64,000 bases of DNA from Symbiodinium natans. Its lineage: Eukaryota > Sar > Dinophyceae > Suessiales > Symbiodiniaceae. Shown here one piece after another: positions 61,880-64,000 of the stretch. The first letter of the stretch is position 1. Each line of letters starts with the position of its first letter. The stretch covers positions 134,501 through 198,500 of the forward strand of contig CAJNDS010002736.1 in NCBI GenBank assembly GCA_905221605.1. The letters are read 5' to 3'. The translations under genes and the position numbers were made by a program. The notes under the pieces are model-generated. The model was not told the origin of the DNA. It did no database searches and saw nothing but the letters and a program-made list of their open reading frames with translations.

Positions 61880-62025
61880 AACAACCCTGAATCCTAAACC
61901 CTATACCCTATACCCTAAACCCTACACCCTAAACCCTAAACCCTAAACCCTAAACCCTAAACCCTCAACCCTAAACCCTAAACCCTAAACCCTAAACCCT
62001 AGCCTTAAACCCTAAGCCCTAAACT
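61880..62025 (-). repeat. CCCTAAA array with variants, about 20 units
   Basis: Ends just before CTTCCTTAGCAG, the acceptor of the exon at 62036. Confidence 0.95.
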
Positions 62026-62035
62026 TCCTTAGCAG

Positions 62036-62101
62036 GAGACGAAGCTGGCCAAAGAGTCAGCAGCCGACCTCCAGAAGCGCCTCTCAGATCTGGAGCAACA
62101 G
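62036..62101 (+). CDS. Gene C candidate exon (coiled coil), 22 codons
   Basis: Reads ETKLAKESAADLQKRLSDLE plus QQ, phase 0 at both ends, ending CAG before GACCTCGG (a possible GA donor). A G-form array starts about 20 bp later. Confidence 0.6.
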
Positions 62102-62759
62102 GACCTCGGAAGCAAGGGTTCAGTTTAGGGTTTAGGGTTTAGGGTTAAGGGTTTAGGGTTTAGGGTTTAGGGTTTAGGGTTTGCGGTTTAGGGTTTAGGG
62201 TGTACGGATTTAGGTTCTTTTTTGGGGGCTTGAGGGTTAGTTTAAAGATTTGGGACCTCGGACAACCTCCCACCCCCGTCCCCAGAACGGGGTTTAGGGT
62301 TTTAGGGTTTAGGGTTTAGGGGGAGGGTTTTGGGGAAGTTTAGGGCTTAGGGTTTAGGGTTTTAGTTCTTTTTTCTTTTAGGTTTTTTGGGTTTGGGGGG
62401 CTCTTGGAGTTTTGGGTTTTTGGGTTTGTGGACGGGACCTCAGAAGCGGGGGTTCATCAGAGGGTTTGGGGTTTATGGTTTAGGGTTGTAGGTTCTTTTT
62501 TGGGGGGTTTAGGGTTTTAGGGTTTTGGGGCCTTATGGTTTTAGGAGATTGGGGCATTGGAGCCATATGTGTGATTATGTATGGAGCAGCAGCCATGATA
62601 ATTGCTGATTCTGACGCCTTGCGTGCCGCACACCAGAGTGTGCGAGATTTAGCTTAGGTTAGGTGTGCTGATAGAGATCATCCTGTAGATCCACCTTCCA
62701 AGCTTAAGGCACCCCAAATCACACCTAATCTGCCCGCGAAATCCCCTCAATCCAGAGAT

Positions 62760-62790
62760 ATTTATATATATATATATGTTATATATGTAG

Positions 62791-62836
<46 letters not shown>
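62760..62836. repeat. (AT)n microsatellite
   Basis: ATATATAT runs with few interruptions, followed by a short GA run. Confidence 0.95.
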
Positions 62837-62838
<2 letters not shown>

Positions 62839-62910
62839 TAGAGAGAGAGGGGGAGCCCTTAACCCTAAACCCTTCCATCTGAAACCCTCAACCCTAGAGT
62901 CGCAACTTGG

Positions 62911-63068
62911 CATGTTCTCCCTTGTGCTCACAGTCCTTAATAGGGATTCGGGTACCCGGATTGTAGTACCCCCTGTTTTCGTCCCTACTAAGGACTGTTA
63001 GAATAAGGGGGAGGGTTTCGGGTTTAGGGTTTAGGGTTTAGGGTTGTTAGTATCAGGGGGAACATCCC
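62911..63068. mobile_element. MITE-like element interrupted by a TTTAGGG array
   Basis: The left end CATGTTCTCCCTT...CAGTCCTTAATAGGGAT pairs with CCCTACTAAGGACTGTTAG...GGGGGAACATCC on the right. A G-form array (63014-63044) interrupts the right end and is flanked by two 16-bp copies (62997-63012 and 63046-63061; 14 of 16 identical). Confidence 0.6.
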
Positions 63069-63105
63069 CAGTCGAAGCCCTGAGTCCTGCTCAGTAAAAG
63101 AGGAG

Positions 63106-63144
63106 CTGCAGCAGCGAGCCGAAGCTCGAAAGGCTCCCCCCTTG
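63106..63144 (+). CDS. Gene C candidate exon (coiled coil)
   Basis: Acceptor CAGTAAAAG; reads EELQQRAEARK and may end at a GC donor (AAG before GCTCCC). Confidence 0.4.
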
Positions 63145-63225
63145 GCAATTCGGGAGAAAGTAGGGCTTGGGGGTTTAGGGTTTAGGGTTTAGGGTTTAGG
63201 GTGTTTTGTGCGTCCATCGCATCTT

Positions 63226-63323
63226 GGGATGTTACCCCCTTCTGCTAACAGTCCTTAGTAGGGATTGCAATAGGGGGCGCGATAATCTCTACTAAGGGCT
63301 GTTAGCAGAAGGGTGAACATCCC
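63226..63323. mobile_element. MITE-like element, 98 bp, about 38-bp terminal inverted repeats
   Basis: GGGATGTTACCCCCTTCTGCTAACAG... pairs with ...CTGTTAGCAGAAGGGTGAACATCCC. Same family as 62911-63068; a single end-like fragment lies near 44,295-44,330. Confidence 0.75.
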
Positions 63324-63789
63324 AGATCGCATCCCCAAGAAGGCCTCCAGCTAGGAATGTTCCCTTTGCGCATAATGATAGCACAAGCAAGCCTTACCTT
63401 GCCATGATGGCCCACTGCTAACCCCCAAAGAAGGGGCTGAGGGCTCTTTTGTGCCTGGATGATTCCTTCACGGGCTGCCGTAATCGTACTGCGCCCATTC
63501 GCAGCTTGGCAAACTTTGCACACTGCGCCACAGGTTGGGGTTTTGTTGGGTCGAGAAACTTCCCAGATAGACCGGTATGCCTAGGTTCAGTAGGACCTCT
63601 TTATAGTAGGTAGCTGCCAGCCAAAATAAGGCATATATTCTTTAGCTAAGGGATATCAGATGACATGGGGCTCCCTGCGTTCCTGCAACCTGAACCCCTT
63701 GGGTTTAGGGTTTATTTAGGGTTTAGGGTTTAGGGTTTAGGTTTTAGGGTTTAGGGCAAGCCCTTGTTGCAGCCCATGGCGTTCCGCAG

Positions 63790-63837
63790 GAGCAGGAGCT
63801 GAGATATCGTTTGGAGGAGGAGCGGAAGCTCCAGCAG
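63790..63837 (+). CDS. Gene C candidate exon (coiled coil), 16 codons
   Basis: Acceptor GTTCCGCAG; reads EQELRYRLEEERKLQQ, phase 0 at both ends, ending CAG before GACTTTAGGG. The G-form array begins three bases after the exon. Confidence 0.6.
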
Positions 63838-64000
63838 GACTTTAGGGTTTAGGGTTTAGGGTTTAGGGTTCGACCTTGGGACCCTGCTTTCTTTGTCCTT
63901 CGGGTTGAGAGTTCTCAAGAGAAGTAGCCCTGAACCCCAAGAACGCATGCCCTTAACCCGAAGTCTGCTAAACCCTACAGACCTCAAAATGTTTGTTATC

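Larger units (their letters stand above)
39160..63880. repeat. Interspersed telomere-type heptamer arrays, both orientations
   Basis: About 65 short arrays of TTTAGGG (G form) or CCCTAAA (C form) interrupt otherwise unique DNA. G form near: 39164, 39932, 40273, 41017, 43538, 43873, 44700, 45146, 46931, 47665, 48515, 50482, 50803, 51237, 51569, 52301, 53323, 54919, 55056, 55373, 56993, 57897, 58522, 59339, 60237, 60609, 62122, 62287, 63014, 63173, 63703, 63841. C form near: 39641, 39779, 40872, 43040, 43731, 44577, 44992, 45799, 47070, 47190, 47461, 48132, 50278, 51108, 51391, 53158, 53508, 54625, 55187, 55738, 56862, 57476, 57711, 58198, 58378, 58789, 59032, 59817, 60069, 60421, 60843, 61523, 61746, 61880, 62857. 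Mixed orientation rules out a chromosome end. Many flank exons. Confidence 0.95.

Noticed and set aside
39160-63880. A chromosome end or subtelomere
   Set aside because: Arrays occur in both orientations, are short and are separated by unique exon-bearing DNA, so this is interstitial.
39160-63880. A CRISPR-like array of repeats and spacers
   Set aside because: Units are 7-bp head-to-tail telomere heptamers with irregular spacing; no defined repeat-spacer period and no cas-like gene.

Overview
The window looks like nuclear DNA of a dinoflagellate, most likely a Symbiodiniaceae- or Polarella-type alga. This rests on three things seen in the sequence. The Ty1/copia-type pol proteins have the block order and motif wording I associate with dinoflagellate copia elements. 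Plant-type telomere heptamers (TTTAGGG/CCCTAAA) are scattered through about 25 kb of single-copy DNA. The host exons are short, all on the + strand, and use GT and GC donors (possibly GA). No database search was possible.

Positions 1 to about 38,760 are a giant copia-type retroelement, or two head-to-tail pieces of it. Positions 1-11,535 recur exactly at 24,130-35,664 (constant offset 24,129, no indel). A 100-N scaffold gap lies at 11,536-11,635, so the duplication is either a real tandem arrangement or a scaffolding artefact. From the gap rightwards the order is: aspartic protease and cytosine-methyltransferase-like domain (11.6-14.3 kb); DDE integrase (14.3-15.5); a 2OG-Fe(II)-oxygenase-like domain followed by the integrase tail motif (15.4-18.6); a dUTPase-like domain, reverse transcriptase and RNase H (18.5-22.2); a separate ORF with an ADP-ribosyltransferase-like HGT motif (22.3-25.4); three frame-shifted ORFs of unknown function (25.2-28.3); a non-coding hairpin plus tandem-repeat block (28.3-29.5); a 2158-codon coiled-coil/zinc-finger ORF (29.5-36.0); a 454-codon ORF (35.9-37.3); and a non-coding tail (37.3-38.76). 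No classical LTR was recognised. The tandem-repeat block is the best candidate for a promoter/LTR-like region, in which case the 2158-codon ORF would take the gag position. The whole element, coding and non-coding, is strikingly rich in GATAG on the + strand only, and this stops where the element stops.

From about 38.76 kb to the end is host DNA with at least two, probably three, intron-rich + strand genes. Gene A (about 39.8-42.83 kb) ends in a 315-codon last exon and may encode a beta-propeller-like protein. Gene B (about 43.4-54.6 kb) encodes a Cys-rich, polytopic membrane protein. Gene C (about 55.3 kb to the window end) encodes a coiled-coil protein from many tiny exons. Several exon joins can be checked by reading-frame phase.

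Many of the telomere-like arrays lie inside introns. The G-rich orientation tends to follow a donor, and GTTTAGGG itself serves as donor in several cases. The C-rich orientation tends to precede an acceptor. Such introns would carry complementary ends. Some arrays are flanked by short direct repeats, as if inserted. Together with the GATAG signal and the element's base-modification-like domains, these telomere-repeat introns are the most unusual features here.
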